Shown one piece after another: positions 46,113 through 58,200 of a DNA stretch of 64,000 nt; the first letter of the stretch is position 1, and each line of letters starts with the position of its first letter. Under the pieces are notes generated by a model. It did not search any database. It was not told the origin of the DNA and saw only the letters and a list, made by a program, of their open reading frames with translations. Made by a program: the position numbers and the translations under genes. The DNA is taken from NCBI GenBank assembly GCA_029224185.1, contig CM055193.1:15935669-15999668 (forward strand), read 5' to 3'. Origin of the DNA: Karalla daura. Lineage: Eukaryota; Chordata; Actinopteri; Chaetodontiformes; Leiognathidae.

Positions 46113-48416
46113 TCAGTCACTGTTACAGTGCTCCAAAAGCACCTTCCTGCCAAAGAAAAACCCCGAAACCCAGACACTCTCCCAGCCCATCTGTCGATTC
46201 TCCTGCATGTTCATTCTGTATTTATCTCTCTCTCTCTCTGTCACACACGCAAACAGGAAGAGTGGGGGTGTTCAGACTGCCCTCACTCTGAGACAGATAA
46301 CAAAATGCCACATAAGTGTCACTGGCCTTTACAGTCTGGGGACTGGAGAACAGAATCTCCCTTTCAGTGATGGAAAGGAGGAGTGGCTAGGCAGGGAACC
46401 ACACAGAGATAAGGACGGTGAAGACGATTGATGTGCTGAAAGATGAAGACTTCCTGTCTTCAGGCAAGAAATGAATTGACCTGATGTGACTTTAGTTCTC
46501 AAGAAAAATAATGACCAAACATATTGTCAGATCACACATTGCCTTTGTACTCTGCTGGTTTTGGTCTTTTTAGGTCATCATTTAGCTCGGTGACATAGCT
46601 CTCATCAGTTTGTTCCAGCAGCAGCAGCTTTTAATAGCAAAACAGCAAAAAAACACAAGTTGTTTTCTACGGAGTGAGAACACATCCCCAACAGAGCTGA
46701 ATATTGGGCTCAAATCCATCCAGATTGTTGTTCTTTGTTCTTCTTTTTCTTGCGGCATTTCCTGACATTTGTATTGCATCACATCTCAACATGGGCTAGA
46801 AACGCAGCCACGCTAGAACTGCAGCGCTCCCACCAGCTCTTCAGTTATTTTTACCCCCCACATCGCTGCCGTCCTCGCAATAAGTTTTGCCAGAGTCAAC
46901 ATTCCCGGAGAGATTTCGTTAATCATCTTGAAGTGTTTTTTAGGCTATTTGTCCAACACAGCTAAACAGACTGGTAAACAGAATGGCTCTCATGAAGCAC
47001 TTTCAGTCTTCATGGCCTCTCAAAGCACTTTACAGGCACATTCATCCTCTCATGTACTGATGGCAGAAGTCTACATGGTCTGTCAGCTCAACCAGCAGCT
47101 TTTACCACTCACACATTTGGATGTTGATAAAGCAGCATCAGACGCAGTTTGGGATCTAGTATTTCCCAAAGTGACTTACATCGGATCATTGGTGCAGCAG
47201 AGATTTTGCAACAGCAGATGCTCATTTAAAAATGCTCTTTATTGGAGAACTTTTCACAGTGTATATGAAAGGTCAAAGCAGAAAATATGGCACATAAACT
47301 AATTAAATTGGCACAACATATGGACATATGGGCCTTTCATTAATTCACTCCACTGACATGAGCTGATTGTGGGATAGAGTTTTAATTGAACTGGCTCTTT
47401 TTTTCAATTCAGGGATATCACTAGATAAACAGCAAATGTCTGCAATAAAATATGAATCATAAAATGTGAATGTCAAACAAGGCTACACAGTGAATAAGTG
47501 GTTCGTGCTGTCACCTCACAGCAGGAAGGTCAGATCCTGGTCCTACTGAAGGTCTTTCTGTGAGGAGTTTGCATGTTCTTGCTTTGTCTGCACGATTGAT
47601 GGATGGACTTGGTTGGGTTTGGGAAAAGACAATGGTTTGTGTTACAATAGGGTTGTTAATGTTACAAGCATCCATTGTCTTTGCACCCAGTGGTGTCATG
47701 GGGGGTCTGTTGGAGACTTTCTCGAGTGCACATTTGGCAAAAGGCAAGAAATGCATCCTGGACAGGTCGGGAGTCCATCATAGGGCACACACACTATTTG
47801 AGAAATTTGATTTGATTCGATTCAATTCGACCTTAATGCATATATTTGGATTGTTGGAGAAAACTGGAGTGCCCAAAGAAAACCCATGCAGACTGTTACA
47901 AACATGACAAAAAATATGGATATTTGGAGTCAATCATTTGTCTAAAGACTAAAGAGATGATCTACAGAGAATATCTAAAAGACTTTTTTTTCTCTTATGG
48001 TCTAATTTGAAAACTAGTTACACTTTATAAAATTCAAAGAGAAGTTGGAATCAAATATTTTCTGGAATATTTAATTAAAAAAAATACATCACATAATTTC
48101 ACCATCAGTTTTCAATTTTCCCTTTCCAGGTGTGCAACCCAGATAAATGAAGACATGAAAAACCACTTTGACCCAAGAGAATACTATTTTGTACAACCCA
48201 TTAAAAGAAAAGTCTTCCAATTTTTTTTCAATGTGTGCTGCACAGGCGTTAAAATTATAATTTTTATTCACTGATGCACTTCCCAATCAGCTGGCCACCA
48301 GTAGGACAAGAAAACCAGAACACGGAGGAGACAGATAGGGAATGAAGGGAGGTAAAAATAGAGGGGAGGGGGACCATGGAGGTAAAGGAGAAGGGAGGGG
48401 CAGGAGGTATCAAGGG

Positions 48417-48420
<4 letters not shown>
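46113..48420. other. Noncoding with decayed repeats
   Basis: A degenerate dispersed repeat lies at about 47000-47200 (CTCAAAGCACTTTACAGGCA, CTGATGGCAGAAGTCTACAT, GTTTGGGATCTAGTATTTCC). Two fragments of the family seen at 5560 face each other at 47485-47600 and 47665-47905. A 124-codon open frame here translates repeat sequence and is not supported as a gene. Confidence 0.6.
47485..47905. repeat. Two opposed fragments of the dispersed repeat
   Basis: The left part (GTGCTGTCACCTCACAGCAG, GAGGAGTTTGCATGTTCT) is in reverse orientation. The right part (CATCCATTGTC, GTGGTGTCATGGGGGGTCTG, CATCCTGGACAGGTCGGGAG, AAAGAAAACCCATGCAGACT) is forward. They lie about 65 bp apart. Confidence 0.6.

Positions 48421-48421
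<1 letters not shown>

Positions 48422-48455
<34 letters not shown>
48422..48455. repeat. (GA)n run
   Basis: About 34 bp of GA within a purine-rich stretch (48300-48560). Confidence 0.95.
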
Positions 48456-48456
<1 letters not shown>

Positions 48457-48779
48457 CTGCAATGAAAGAAGCTGATGTCATCTGTATGAAGCAGCCAATC
48501 AGAGAATAGCAGGGAAGCAAGGAGGGAGGGAGGAGAGGCACAGCTCAGAAGGGTGTGTTTTATGTACCACTGCAGCATCAGAGCAAAAAAAAAAGACACG
48601 AGAAAAGGCACGACTCAAATAGAAAGATAAAAACATTAGGGACAGAGACAAGAAACAGGAGAGGCGCTCGACTGAGAGGAAAGCAATAAGACGGGAACGG
48701 ACAGAGAAAAACACCTGCTGAGGTAAGATGAAAACAATGGCAAACCACCATGCTGCATCTGTCTGGGTCTCCATGCATG

Positions 48780-49010
48780 AATGTGTGTGTGTGTGTGTGT
48801 GTGTGTAGCTGTGTGTGTGTGTGTCACTGGGCCGGAGGGTGCAGTGATGTCTTACATAATATGATGGCAGGTAAGAACAACTGTGTGGGGTGTGCAGTGA
48901 GATGGGAGTTTCTGTGTATCTGTGTGTGCGTGTCAGTCTGTCACTGTATGAACTGTTCATGCATGTGTGTGCGTGTGTGCGTGTGTGTGTGTGTGTGTGA
49001 GGGGGTATAT
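48780..49010. repeat. TG-rich clusters
   Basis: TG runs at about 48781-48825 and 48962-48999, with unique sequence between. No exon signal. Confidence 0.85.
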
Positions 49011-49737
49011 GTGATCACTTCCTCTCCTGTCTGCTTTCGCTGTCTGCACCTTCTGGCTTCAGAAAATGCTCCAGACATGAGATGACCATTCATGAGTTTT
49101 CATGTGGAGACAATCGGGCTCCATGTGGGTAGATCAGTCTTTAGGGAGTGTCTGACTGACTAGATTCAGCGTTTTAATATCCAGTGTGTCATCTGCAGCA
49201 GTGTGTTTTTATCAATATTAAATGAAATGCTGCACTATACAACATTATCGTGTTCAATTATTCACCACTGGTTTGTAGCTGGCTTCCTTTCGTGCCAAAA
49301 TCTCTCAAGGCAGATATCTGACACATATGACTTCTGTCTTTCCTATACTCTTGTATTGCAAATAGGATATTGGGTATTCAAGTATCCCTTCGTAGTTTAT
49401 GATAACCTCTATCCACAATCACTTCATTCACCAGTCTTGCAAAAACAACAGAAGATTTGTTGCCTGGTGTGTCCTCATATCAGTGAGCGCCACAGGGAAG
49501 CATCTTGGATTTCCTCGCCTGTCAGCTCTTACATTTGATGTAGGGCTGTACTTAATGATTATTTCCACTGCTTATTAACCTATTATTTCCACACTAGAAA
49601 AAAAAACAATGAAGATGATTCTTTTCACTTTTCTTCTTCACTTCCTGTGTCCATCCCATTCTTTCTTCTCACCAACTCTCTGTTTGCCTGTTTACTCTTA
49701 AATTCCTCTTTACACTCTTAGCAACAACATATAAGTG

Positions 49738-49764
49738 ACACACACACACATGTGCACACACACG

Positions 49765-49818
<54 letters not shown>
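49738..49818. repeat. (CA)n microsatellite, impure
   Basis: About 80 bp of CA with CG and TG interruptions. Confidence 0.93.
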
Positions 49819-49823
<5 letters not shown>

Positions 49824-51219
49824 ATTCTCTAGCCCGCCGTCTGTCATCTGCATTGTGGGGTTTTCTCACTGTCTTCTCTTTGGCAGTGAATCACCTAAAA
49901 TTAGGCCAGAACCTGAGTGGAGGAGGAGGAGGAGGTGGAGGAGAAGGTGGAGGGAATGGAAGGATGATCACCAGGCGAAATAATAGATAAGGTGTTTGAG
50001 TGAAAGGTTAAGGCTAAAAGATGAAACTCAAAGTTTACTTAAAGGGAGCAGAAAATGTTTGGCACAGCAGAAAATTTGTCCAGAAACAAGCAGGAGAACA
50101 TGGGGACCAAACCTGGGAGAGCTGAATTCAAAGCCTGGGAACAGGATGAGAGAGGCAGAGGGACAGGAGGAGGTGGAGGATGAGGAGGTGGGAAATTTCA
50201 CATTTTTTTCAGTTCAGTTTTTTGGACCCCATTCGTCTAATGCTTTAATGCAGTCAAGTTGACTGAAACCATCTGGAGGTTGTTTTGTATTTTTTTTCTT
50301 TTTGCTCTTTTTTCGTTTTTCACATTCCATAGTCTGAACAAATGGACCAGACAACAGGAAACATTTACCAGTCACGGCCACAGTCATTTCAGAAAAATGG
50401 CTCCTGGATTTAACACAGACATTAAAGCATTCTAATAGCAAGAGATGAGTAACAAGATCCCAAACATGCATATTGTGCATACACACTTAAAATGTTCTGG
50501 GCTACCATCTACATACTTACTGTAATATAGAGGTATTGACATGGAGACATTGCAGGATGTTGCATTGTAGATAGCTCCATTATAATTAGCTCTGTGAGGT
50601 AAAATGATCATGCCATTGCTTTGGTGTAATGCAACACCAGTAGGACCCTTAGCCCACTACTGAAAACACAAAATAAATCTAATAAAGAGCTAAAGAGACT
50701 TTCCCAAACTCCTGGCATGTAGTGAAGTCTATGGCAGAACAATGACAGAAATACATTTTGTTCTCCCACATTATGCGATGACTGTATAGAATCAGCACTT
50801 GTATGGATTATAATAGAGTGTAGCATCATGCACATTTAAGAGCATGCTTCCATGGGTTTCTACTGCCGGTTCACTCAGCCTCAGCTCCAACTACACCCTG
50901 ATTACAGCTGGAGGAAAATGCTTTGTCATCACTGGGCCTATTACTAAACCAGTTGACCGGATGATCAGTTTTGCTGTGGTCCTTTTGATGAGCTAATCAG
51001 ACTTTGTTCAGCCCTTACAAAGTAAAGCAAAATCTTTGTATGCAGAAAACTTCACAAACTTAATTTGAAGATGACTGATTTGATGAGGCAATTTTTCTTC
51101 ACCATAATTAATGTAAAACATGCTGAAATGGAGACAGATTAACTTGTAATGGCATATTGTTTGGGTTTTTTGGGGGGAGGGGATAATGTGGCTTCCAGAA
51201 AAAAATACATATTTGTGCT
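49819..51219. other. Noncoding intergenic stretch
   Basis: Starts with a GGA-rich purine tract (49915-49975, 50160-50190), then AT-rich sequence. No gene seen. Confidence 0.65.
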
Positions 51220-51334
51220 TTCCATCCATCCACTCATTATCTTATCTACTTTGTTCTGTGGGTGTCTGCTGGAGCTTACCACCAGCACACATAGAGCAAA
51301 GGCAGGGGATACACCCTGGACAGGTCACCAATCT

Positions 51335-51408
<74 letters not shown>

Positions 51409-51430
51409 ATTCACTCTTTCACACCTAGCG
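51220..51430 (+). repeat. Dispersed repeat copy carrying an expanded (CA)n
   Basis: CATCCATCCACTCATTATCT, GTGGGTGTCTGCTGGAGCTT, GGATACACCCTGGACAGGTC, ACCAATCTAGC, then (CA)n at 51337-51407, then CATTCACTCTTTCACACCTA. It is the forward counterpart of the copies at 11520 and 19425, with the array at the same internal point. Confidence 0.78.
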
Positions 51431-52327
51431 GTAACATGGAGTGCTTGTTGAGAACTGAATTTTTAGTAAAATCTACAATTCACAAATACTTAAGTAAATC
51501 CTCTAATGCTGTCCTGTGTCAGTATGGGTACCAGTCATACCATATGTAGCACAACGTGCCTAATAAGAGGCGGCCAGACAGATCGTCTAACCTCATGGTA
51601 GCATTTAGATTTGTACGATACTGTGCGTGAGTGAAAGGGCAACATGGAGACACAGTTCTCTGTAGTCAATAAACGTCCCAGGAGAAAGGTTGAGGCTGCA
51701 GTTTGGAGCCAGACTAAAAGGTTTGAGCTTTAGGACAGTGGGCCAGAGCGACGTCTGGGCTGAGGAAACGAGATTAGTCAGACTTTTCCTCTTTCTCAGT
51801 TCTTCTCCATCTCTCTCTATGTTTCTCATTGTGCCTTTTCTCATCCATCTTCATCCATTGCTCTCCGACGCCCCCACTCCCTCCACTCTGATCCATGTTT
51901 CCTCTCCTTTGCCCTTTTTCTCCCTTTCTTCCTCCCTCACTTTTTCATTTCTCCCAGACAGAATGGGGCCTTTGTGTTAAGAAATGAGAGGAATGCCCCC
52001 TATACACTATTTCCCTCCCATCTTCATTTCCTTGTTTTCCTCTCAGCTTTTCTACCTAAAATCTTCTCCCCCTCTTCACTTGTGTGTGTATTTGTACAAT
52101 TTTACAACTGTAAATATGTGTGAGAACTTGTGTATATAAGTGTGTGTGTGTGTGTGTATGTGTGTGTGTGTGTGTGTGTGCGTGTGGTGCTGGGTGAGGG
52201 GTGCATCCATTAGCTGGGATTAGACACTGTAGGAGGGTCTTAACAGCCCCTCTGTGTTTGGGGTCTTAATCTCCTCAGAAACAGCTAATCTAACTTCAAT
52301 GGCTTTAGCATGTACAGTGTACACGTG

Positions 52328-52371
<44 letters not shown>

Positions 52372-52600
52372 CACACACATACACACTCTCACACACACAC
52401 ACACACAGCCATATTTCCATTAGAGAAAGGACATAAGATGGATTTACATTAATTTCCTTGGGACCTCCTCGAACAATAACCACTTCCACCCTAAGCCTAG
52501 AACAGCCTTAACCCAAGTCTCCACCCTAAAATGTAACAATTTACCACATGGAGACTTGCATTTTATTGCCACAATGTGGATGATTTGTCTCCAAGACATG

Positions 52601-52631
<31 letters not shown>

Positions 52632-53559
52632 TGCAAATACAGTATGTGTGTGTGTGTGTGTGTGTATGTGTGTGCATCTCTGTGACTTGTGTCTGTTTTT
52701 CTGCCCAGTGTGGTTGAACCATGACAGGGGCCCATTCATGAATTGACCACAATCACAGAGGACACTTTATCAGCCAAATATCTGACTAACAGTATCATCA
52801 GTCACACACATGACAAATAACTACATACTGCACTGTATGTCCGACCATGACATCCTGTTCAGTGACTGACAGATGACGTAAATCTGTCTCGAGGCTTCTC
52901 AGATATTTCTGAGGAGACAAACAAGTTGTTATTGGTGGCAAGTTAGCAAACTGGTTCGATCAGTGTAATCCATATCTTGACAGAGCAATTCAGCCAAGTC
53001 TCATCTGCAACTAGTCCTATCAATATTTGTTGCAATTGCCATTGTCTTTCTTAAAATAAAATCAAGACAATGTAAGAATTGTTCAGTGGATTGAAAACAG
53101 TTTTTTTCATCATGTTCATCATGTTTTTGGTAATTTTAGAAGTAACATTAATTTGGTAGTAACACCACTGTCATTGACCCTGACAGCCAGTTCCCTGTCG
53201 GCAAAATCTCAATTTAATCGGTCCCACAATTTCTAAAAGTTCTAAAAAAGATGATATAGATTTTTGTTGATGACTCTTTAGAGAGTGCCGGTGCACTGTA
53301 CCACACCCCTTCCATCTATTTCTGTTATTGCTGTTTTTACTGTATTCATACCTACACTGCAAGTCCCTAATGCCATAACTTCTCCCTAAGCAGATCATCT
53401 GTCAGCTCGTATTTGAGCATGCTGAAGTGTTTATGTAGGTGCACTTTAAAGAGCCGCACAGAAGAGAATAAAATAAACGGTGCTGAAGACAGCAGCGATG
53501 ACAATATGCAGACCGGAGGACAAGAGGCAGGTGGGAACTGAGACAATAGTCAGAGAAAA
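51431..53559. other. Noncoding intergenic stretch with CA/TG arrays
   Basis: CT-rich at 51780-52080; TG at about 52140-52182; CA at about 52331-52408 and 52604-52631; TG at about 52646-52675. No supported gene. Confidence 0.65.
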
Positions 53560-53574
53560 TGTGTGCATTTTCTG

Positions 53575-54190
53575 TGGCTAGAGAGAGAGGAGGAGAGAGG
53601 GAGATGGAGAGACAGAGAGAGAGAAAGAGAGAGAGAGAGAGCGAGAGAGAGAGAGGAAGAGGTGAATCGGGGAGATGTAGGGAGTGGCACCAGGGAGAAA
53701 GCGAGGGAGAGGTGTGGAGGGATGGAGTGGGGGATGGGAGAAGAGAAGGAGGGGCAGCGTGGGGGATGGGGGAGAGAAATATTACTGTGTGCTGCTGGAG
53801 TCAGGGGGTTACCATGGCGACGGGTGAACGACAGCGAGGGATGGGACGGAGGCTGGCTGTGCACGTATACACACTTACATATGATGCAAATTGACATTTT
53901 CACCGACTGATTGAATAATATGATAAGCTTCAAATCTCCTTTTAATTCAAACCTTCCTTCCTGTTTCTCTGTGGGTGGGTGAGATGGGGGGGCAGGCGAC
54001 GTGGCTGCGGAGGGATGAAGGAGAAGGAAAGAGAAAGAGGGGAAGGCTCTCCGAGCCGAGAGGAGACGAAGAAACGTGATATTCCACCTGGGAGTGGTGG
54101 AAGTTGGAGATCGAGTCGCATCTTTTCACAAAAGGCGGAGAGATGCAACAGCAGATGCAGATTTAAAAGCGCATCCACAGAGAGTCTTTA
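53575..54190. other. GA-rich then CpG-richer stretch
   Basis: GA-rich low complexity at 53580-53660, then G-rich sequence with GTTACCATGGCGAC (53808-53821), an X-box with one mismatch, and a CpG-richer part to about 54130. It could be a promoter or 5' UTR of an unseen gene, but no exon or start can be defended. The Arg/Glu-rich frames are composition artefacts. Confidence 0.35.
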
Positions 54191-54574
54191 CTGAGGAATT
54201 CTGTAGTACTCTTTAAGAACAGTACACAAATCAATTGGGAAAACATATAGATATACATATACATGTATAGTCTAATGTAAACTCTACCACTGTATATCCG
54301 ACAGAACTACAATCCTGACATGAAACTCTTCATTAATGCAATGCAATGAAATGAGATGATAGCTTATTTTTTTCACTATTAATTAAATTTTGCTCATTAA
54401 TGGGTGAACAGCAGTTGTCTGCAATAAGAAATGACTCACAAATAGAAAGTTAAAAAAAACACAATCAGTTCTAGGGAAGTAAAATTTAGTTTTGGTTCTT
54501 TCTCGGGAAAGCGTTCACTTCTCTGGAAATCTTTTCTTCTGCTAATGTAAAACTGTTGTGAAACTGGTCTCATC

Positions 54575-54905
54575 CATGGGCCACACAGTGGCTTGAGCGG
54601 TTGGCGCTGTTGCCTCATAGCAGGACAGTCAACTCCCAGCCAGATCGAAGGCCTCTCTGTGTGGAGGTTGCATGTTCTCCCAGTGTTTGCATGGGTTTTT
54701 TCCAAATTCCTTCCAGTGCAAAAACAAGTCCATTAAGGCCGGCGTGCAATTCCAAAGTCCTTTAGTGTGAGTGTATGAATGAGTATGTATGACTGGCACA
54801 TGGTCCAGGGTGTTTTCCCTACACTTCTCTCCCTTTGAGAGTTGGACTAGTCTCCCCCAACACCGTTAAGGTACAAAGCGGGAAAGATAATGAATGGATG
54901 GAGGA
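54575..54905 (-). repeat. Dispersed repeat copy (reverse), unexpanded
   Basis: CCACACAGTGGCTTGAGCGG, TGGCGCTGTTGCCTCATAGC, GGAGGTTGCATGTTCTCCCA, TGGTCCAGGGTG, GGTACAAAGCGGGAAAGATA, TGAATGGATGG. A long copy, but without a dinucleotide array: it has only AGTGTGAGTGTATGAATGAG in that place. Confidence 0.75.
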
Positions 54906-54919
54906 TCAACTCCAATCGA

Positions 54920-55170
54920 GACTGCACGCACGTGACGTGACGCCTCTGCGATCAAGAGGCCGAGGATCTTGTGTGAGGAGCCGGGATCAAAGCGCGGGCT
55001 AGCTGCTTTTACCTGCCAGCAGGGATTAGGAGCGACGTGAGGCGCCGCTGCAGCTGGCAGCAGCTGGAGAGGAACGGATTCAGTCTGAGGAGTTGGGTGG
55101 GGGGTGGGGAGGTGGGGTAGTGGGGCGGGGGGGCAGACAAGCCCCCCTGGGTTGTGCGGTGTGTGTGTGT
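54920..55170. promoter_or_regulatory. CpG-rich patch with overlapping E-box and CRE-like sites
   Basis: CACGTGACGTGACG at 54929-54942 contains CACGTG and two TGACG half-sites. CpGs stay frequent to about 55090. A G-rich run follows (55090-55140). This may be an unannotated promoter. No linked exon was recognised on either strand. Confidence 0.3.
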
Positions 55171-55259
55171 GCGTGGGTGGGTGGACGTGGGACGATCAAG
55201 GCAGAAATGTGTGTAGGCTAGCGGATGATGATGTGTGTGATAAAACATTTCAGTAGAAC

Positions 55260-58200
55260 TCATCTACATAATGTGGAGTAATTTTCTATTTAGGCTGGTT
55301 ATTGCCTTGGGCTTATCAAAGTTTTACGGCTTCGATTTCATTCTTCAGGAGGATGGATGATCAGTCTGATTGTCTCCAGTCAGACTATCAAGCAAACTGC
55401 TTAGCCGATTATGACTACACTGTATAGACAATCATGCAAGTCAAGCAAGTGTAGACAGTGCTACTGGACAATAAAATGCACTAAAATATGAGTCAGATTT
55501 AACGATGTGTAGTTCAGGTATGACAATTAATTTAATTAAAGCTGTTATTAATAGTTCCTTTGTATTAAGATCTTCAGGCCCTCGAGGGGCACACATTGAA
55601 GAGTTGTGCCTACTGTTATTTCTCAACAGTAATTTGTGGTATGTGTATATAAATACAGGAAGCACTAACAAATAACCTTGGTGATGTGAAGGAAAACGTT
55701 CCTTTTAAGAACGGAACTAAAGGAAAAATAAAGCGCAAGAATTAAAAATAGCATTTCATCAGATTAACCTGAATTCATTTTGTACTGAGAAAAACCACAA
55801 GGAAATGCGTCAAATTTTGATCTGCGCTTACGATAAATGGTGGCACGATACAGACAGATAACAGATAAGCCTGATGTATCTCTGAACTTGTTCCTGGACA
55901 CCAGGCTGAAAGCACAAAACCAAATGACAGGAGGAAACAGTAACAGAAATGGAGTCAGTCTTGTTCACCGATCCTGCTGGTCAGCAGTGTGTTAATGGCG
56001 TTGGTTAACTGGGCCCCTCGGCAGACACGTGATATATGATCATGTCTTGTATTGATTGGCATTACAACATTACAGCTCTGTCACTCTAACAGGAAGGACA
56101 GTGGCCACGGTACATCACTGCTGGTAGGGATGATTTCATGTGGTGATCCAGAATCATTGCATCAGATTAATCAATTACTGTCCAGTAAGAGGATTACATC
56201 ACCATGATGTTTATCTACTGTATTTTGTTATCGTCACTAGTCCTGTGTGGGTAATTCTTTTTAACCACAGATTATCAAAGATTTCTTCACTTGTAATTTC
56301 TAACAGTGGAATGTGTATTACGATTGTCTTACATTGTCTAACATAACATAACAGTTTGACTGTGGCAGTCGCAACAACTGTGTAAAAAACAACTCCTTGC
56401 TTGTTGTCTGGTCTGGTCCACCCACAGCCCAAAATCATGCACGTTTAGGTTGAGTGGAGACTCTGGGCAGTGAATGATGTGTGCGCCCTGGGTTGAACTT
56501 TTGACCTTGTCGAGGGTGTATTCGCTACCTTTACCCTATATGTGCTAGGATAGATATCTATCTAGCATCACTTTTGTCTCTATTACATTAAACTTTCTCT
56601 GGAAAGGACCAATCACCATTTCCAGTTCCCTATGTCATCTTGTCTAGAAGATATATGTGATACAGATAAATCCCTTCATGTAAATTCAGTAATGTAACTG
56701 TATGGACTGTATACATAGCTCCATTACATGTATTCCCTTACTCCACAACAGTGACTGTCTCTTTAAATCATTGATGGGTACATATCTGCGCGACTCTCTG
56801 GCTCCCTGTTTATTTTGGGTGCAGGCAGTGATAGATGTGCAGCCCTGGGTGTTGTACACCGCCCTGAGCGCTCCGTTACACTGTGGCCTCTCCCAGCTGG
56901 TGCCACTCGCCCCTCAGCTAAATCTAATAGACTCCAGCCGGGGTGGGAAGCCACCCAGAGCGGGGGCTGCTGTTTATCCAGGAACATACCGTCACTAATG
57001 ACTGATTTATGCGCTCCTATGCAGTCGCTTCATTTGTCGTGTGGAGAGAGGCAAATCAGAAACAAACACATGACTCTGGCTTTGTGTCTGTGGAGATGTG
57101 TGTGTGTGTGTGTGTGTGTGTGCTGGTGTGTGGAGGAGGGGGTAATCCAGAGGTGGCTAAACACTGTCACGCCAATATGAGCTGATTTGAATGTGAAAGG
57201 CGCTGGGTTGTGCTCTGGGACCAGCGGGTGAAAAGTCTCCTCCATCCCGTCTGAAAGGCAAACAGACAGAAATTACAGTGATATAATTTCCAATATTGTG
57301 GCCGACAGACAGCTCAACATATCTCTACTCTAGAGTTGCACTAATTAAATGCATGAATAAGGTTCAGTGCCATAAAATAAATGCCAACAATAGATGATTA
57401 TTTTTTATTGCTGATATGAACAATCTGAATTTCTCCAACCACTCACAGATGAGGATTTGCTGCTTTGCTTCATTTTGCATGACTGGACAATGCAAATGTG
57501 TATTTGTGTTCATGGACGACTGTGATTGATCAGTCAGGACAATGGTGAGCAAAAAATCTATTTTTGAGAGCACTGGTGAGCTTCAGCTCTACTGGAAGCA
57601 CAGATTAACGATCAGCTGCTATTTATGCAAGACATAGATAATAATGATGTCAAGTTTTTTTTTATGTTTTGCTCTTGCATGCTCAATCAGAAGTCCTTTG
57701 TACGTTGCCGTGTTGTCAGAAATCAAAAAGATAAGACAGGATTGTTTTGGGCTCTCCCCAGAGTGCAGCCTTGGAAAGTGTCGATAGGGAGGGGGAGAGG
57801 GTTTCCAAAGCTTTGCAACCATTTGACAAGCTTTTGTAATTAAGTTGTTGGTGTACCGACTGGTAAACAGGCCAGCACGTCCGTGCAAAAAGATCTCTGC
57901 CCGTGAGCATCCGCCCATCACCAGAACCTTGTTTGGATAGCACTACAGTGTCTCCATTAACGGAGGCGAGGAGCTCCTCTCTTCATTACATCATTTCTTT
58001 TATGGTTGAAGCTGATAAGACAGGAGAGTTTTTACATCTAAGCCTCGCCTGGAGCGGTCTCACAGACGTATCACTGGTGTGCAGCCAGAGAGAAAAAATG
58101 CACATGTACACACACACACACACACACACTGGCAGAAAAAAGATAGGAGTGGAAATATGGAAATATATAGAAAAAGAGAGAAAACAAAGACAGAGGGGCG

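Noticed and set aside
45706..46431. Open frame of 241 codons on the + strand
   Set aside because: It is mostly Thr-His repeats read from CA arrays. There is no protein-like segment.
46928..47302. Open frame of 124 codons on the + strand
   Set aside because: It overlaps a decayed dispersed repeat (CTCAAAGCACTTTACAGG block) and shows no known domain.
53559..53910. Two overlapping Arg/Glu-rich open frames
   Set aside because: Both are translations of GA repeats. Two frames with equal composition point to low complexity, not coding.
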